From positions 1-41,840 of the forward strand of contig JBKPDO010000009.1 in assembly GCA_046727955.1 (NCBI GenBank): a DNA stretch of 41,840 nucleotides, read 5' to 3'. The notes under the pieces were generated by a model, which saw nothing but the letters and a program-made list of their open reading frames with translations, ran no database searches and was not told the origin of the DNA. This document shows, in pieces, positions 40,878-41,840 of the stretch (position 1 is its first letter; each line of letters opens with the position of its first letter). Source of the stretch: DASVXQ01 sp046727955. GTDB taxonomy: Bacteria > Actinomycetota > CALGFH01. The translations under genes were made by a program, and so were the position numbers.

Positions 40878-41734
40878 GCCGGGATCTGGTTACCGTGGTG
40901 GTCCCCTCCCGCAACGCCGCGCGCACGATCCGGACCTGCCTCGAGTCCGTACGGGCCCAGACGCACCCGTCCGTCGAGCTGATCGTAGTGGACAACTGGA
41001 GCGACGATGGCACCTGGGAGCTAGCCCTGCCCCTGGCCGACCTGGCGCTGCGCGCCGGGCCGGAGCGCAGCGAGCAGCGCAACCTCGGCATCGCCAGGGC
41101 AAAGAGCGAGTGGGTGGTCTGGGTCGACGCTGACATGGAGTTGCCGCCCGACGCGGTCGAGCGGGCGCTGGAGGCGGCGCTTGCCACCGGCGCGGTGGGC
41201 GTGTTCCTGCCGGAGGCGACCGCCGGCAGCGGCTTCTGGACCCGCTGCCGCACTCTGGAGCGGCGCTGCTACCACGGCGAGCCGCGCATCGAGGCGCCGC
41301 GGCTGCTGCGCGCCGATTGGCTGCGCCAGGCCGGGGGCTTCTCCAGCCTGGCGGGCGTCGAGGACGCGGAGCTGCGCACCCGGCTGCTGGCCGCCGGCGT
41401 CCGGCTGGCCTGGGCGGACACGCTGGTCACCCACCACGAGGGGCGCCTCACCCTCGCCGGGGTCGCCCGCAAGCGCTTCTATTACGGCAAGAGCCTGCCC
41501 GCCTATTCGAAACGCCACCCCGGCGCGGTGCCGGGCCAGGTCGGCGCGACCCTGGCCGCGCTGTGGCGGCACCGCCGGCTGCTCGCCGCCGATCCCGGGC
41601 ACGCCGCCGGCCTGGTGCTGCTACGCGGCTGGGAGGCGCTCGCCTACCTGGCGGGCGCGCTGCGGGCCATGCAGGAGGCCGGGGGAGACGGGCCTAACGC
41701 CAATGCCATTCGGTTTGCTGCTTTGACGTGGTAG
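40874..41734 (+). CDS. GT2-family glycosyltransferase
   Basis: 286 residues from GTG at 40874, overlapping the previous stop (GTGA). The GT-A fold is clear: VTVVVPSRNAARTIRTCLES, VELIVVDNWSDDGTWELALP, ERSEQRNLGIARAKSEWVVW and the metal-binding DXD in VDADMELPPDAVERALE. VEDAELRTRLLAAGVRLAWA is the catalytic-base region. It uses a nucleotide sugar in the cytoplasm, probably for a lipid-linked precursor. Last complete gene of the coupled run. Confidence 0.92.
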   Translation: MSRDLVTVVVPSRNAARTIRTCLESVRAQTHPSVELIVVDNWSDDGTWELALPLADLALRAGPERSEQRNLGIARAKSEWVVWVDADMELPPDAVERALEAALATGAVGVFLPEATAGSGFWTRCRTLERRCYHGEPRIEAPRLLRADWLRQAGGFSSLAGVEDAELRTRLLAAGVRLAWADTLVTHHEGRLTLAGVARKRFYYGKSLPAYSKRHPGAVPGQVGATLAALWRHRRLLAADPGHAAGLVLLRGWEALAYLAGALRAMQEAGGDGPNANAIRFAALTW

Positions 41735-41776
41735 GGTCCGCTTCTTGTCGCTTCGTGGAAGGAGCCAAGCAGCCGG

Positions 41777-41840
41777 ATGGCCCCCGCCGCACCCACCCAG
41801 CTGCCCTCGCCGCCGCCGATCACCGACCGGATCGCGCTGG
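41777..41840 (+). CDS. Start of a gene running off the window (unknown product)
   Basis: ATG at 41777 begins MAPAAPTQLPSPPPITDRIA and stays open to the edge. AAGGAG lies 14 bases upstream, further than usual. Only 21 codons are visible. Position suggests another glycan-cluster gene. Confidence 0.45.
   Translation, partial: MAPAAPTQLPSPPPITDRIAL

Overview
The window is about 41.8 kb of high-GC DNA with long, tightly packed genes. Several families are characteristically actinobacterial: a DUF574 SAM methyltransferase, the actinobacterial cytochrome oxidase subunit IV, DUF3068, an AftD-like (DUF3367) arabinofuranosyltransferase, and an XRE regulator of the type usually fused to DUF5753. It most likely comes from a soil-type actinomycetote. 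No tRNA, rRNA, CRISPR array or intact transposase was seen.

Left part (1-9.2 kb) is an accessory, decaying region. It holds the start of an XRE regulator, a receiver-only response regulator broken by two 1-base lesions, an intact DUF574 methyltransferase, the stub of a sensor-type membrane protein, a three-gene minus-strand operon around a flavin split-barrel protein, a one-TM repeat protein abutting a subtilisin-like protease, and a DUF4062 NB-ARC-type regulator that has lost its ATPase middle and is frameshifted. More remnants lie at 17.2-17.65 kb.

The region 9.3-16.9 kb is a copper and respiration island. It contains ctaG with a coupled 59-aa CxxC/CxxC membrane protein on the plus strand. 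On the minus strand lie a cupredoxin lipoprotein, ctaC (with an additional C-terminal cupredoxin domain), ctaD, ctaE and ctaF, and then an OmpR-type two-component system. Palindromes TGACA-N4-TGTCA(T), resembling the CopR/CusR cop box, lie upstream of the response regulator and of the oxidase operon. A degenerate one lies upstream of ctaG. This suggests a copper-responsive regulon for the terminal oxidase.

The region 17.6-22.8 kb carries an AraC regulator divergent from a PLP decarboxylase, a sulfotransferase, exonuclease III and a Phd/RelE toxin-antitoxin pair. From 23.0 to 29.1 kb runs a six-gene operon: lipoprotein, adaptor, ABC ATPase, MacB-like permease, NarL-type kinase and response regulator, the last apparently starting at CTG. 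A Phd/VapC pair follows.

The right end (30.1-41.8 kb) is a cell-envelope glycan cluster: GT4 glycosyltransferase, small membrane protein, multispanning GT-C-like protein, DUF3068 protein, SAM methyltransferase, Wzx-like flippase, AftD-like transferase with two discoidin-like domains, small membrane protein, GT2 glycosyltransferase, and the first codons of another gene. Most neighbours overlap by 1-4 bases or abut, suggesting translational coupling.
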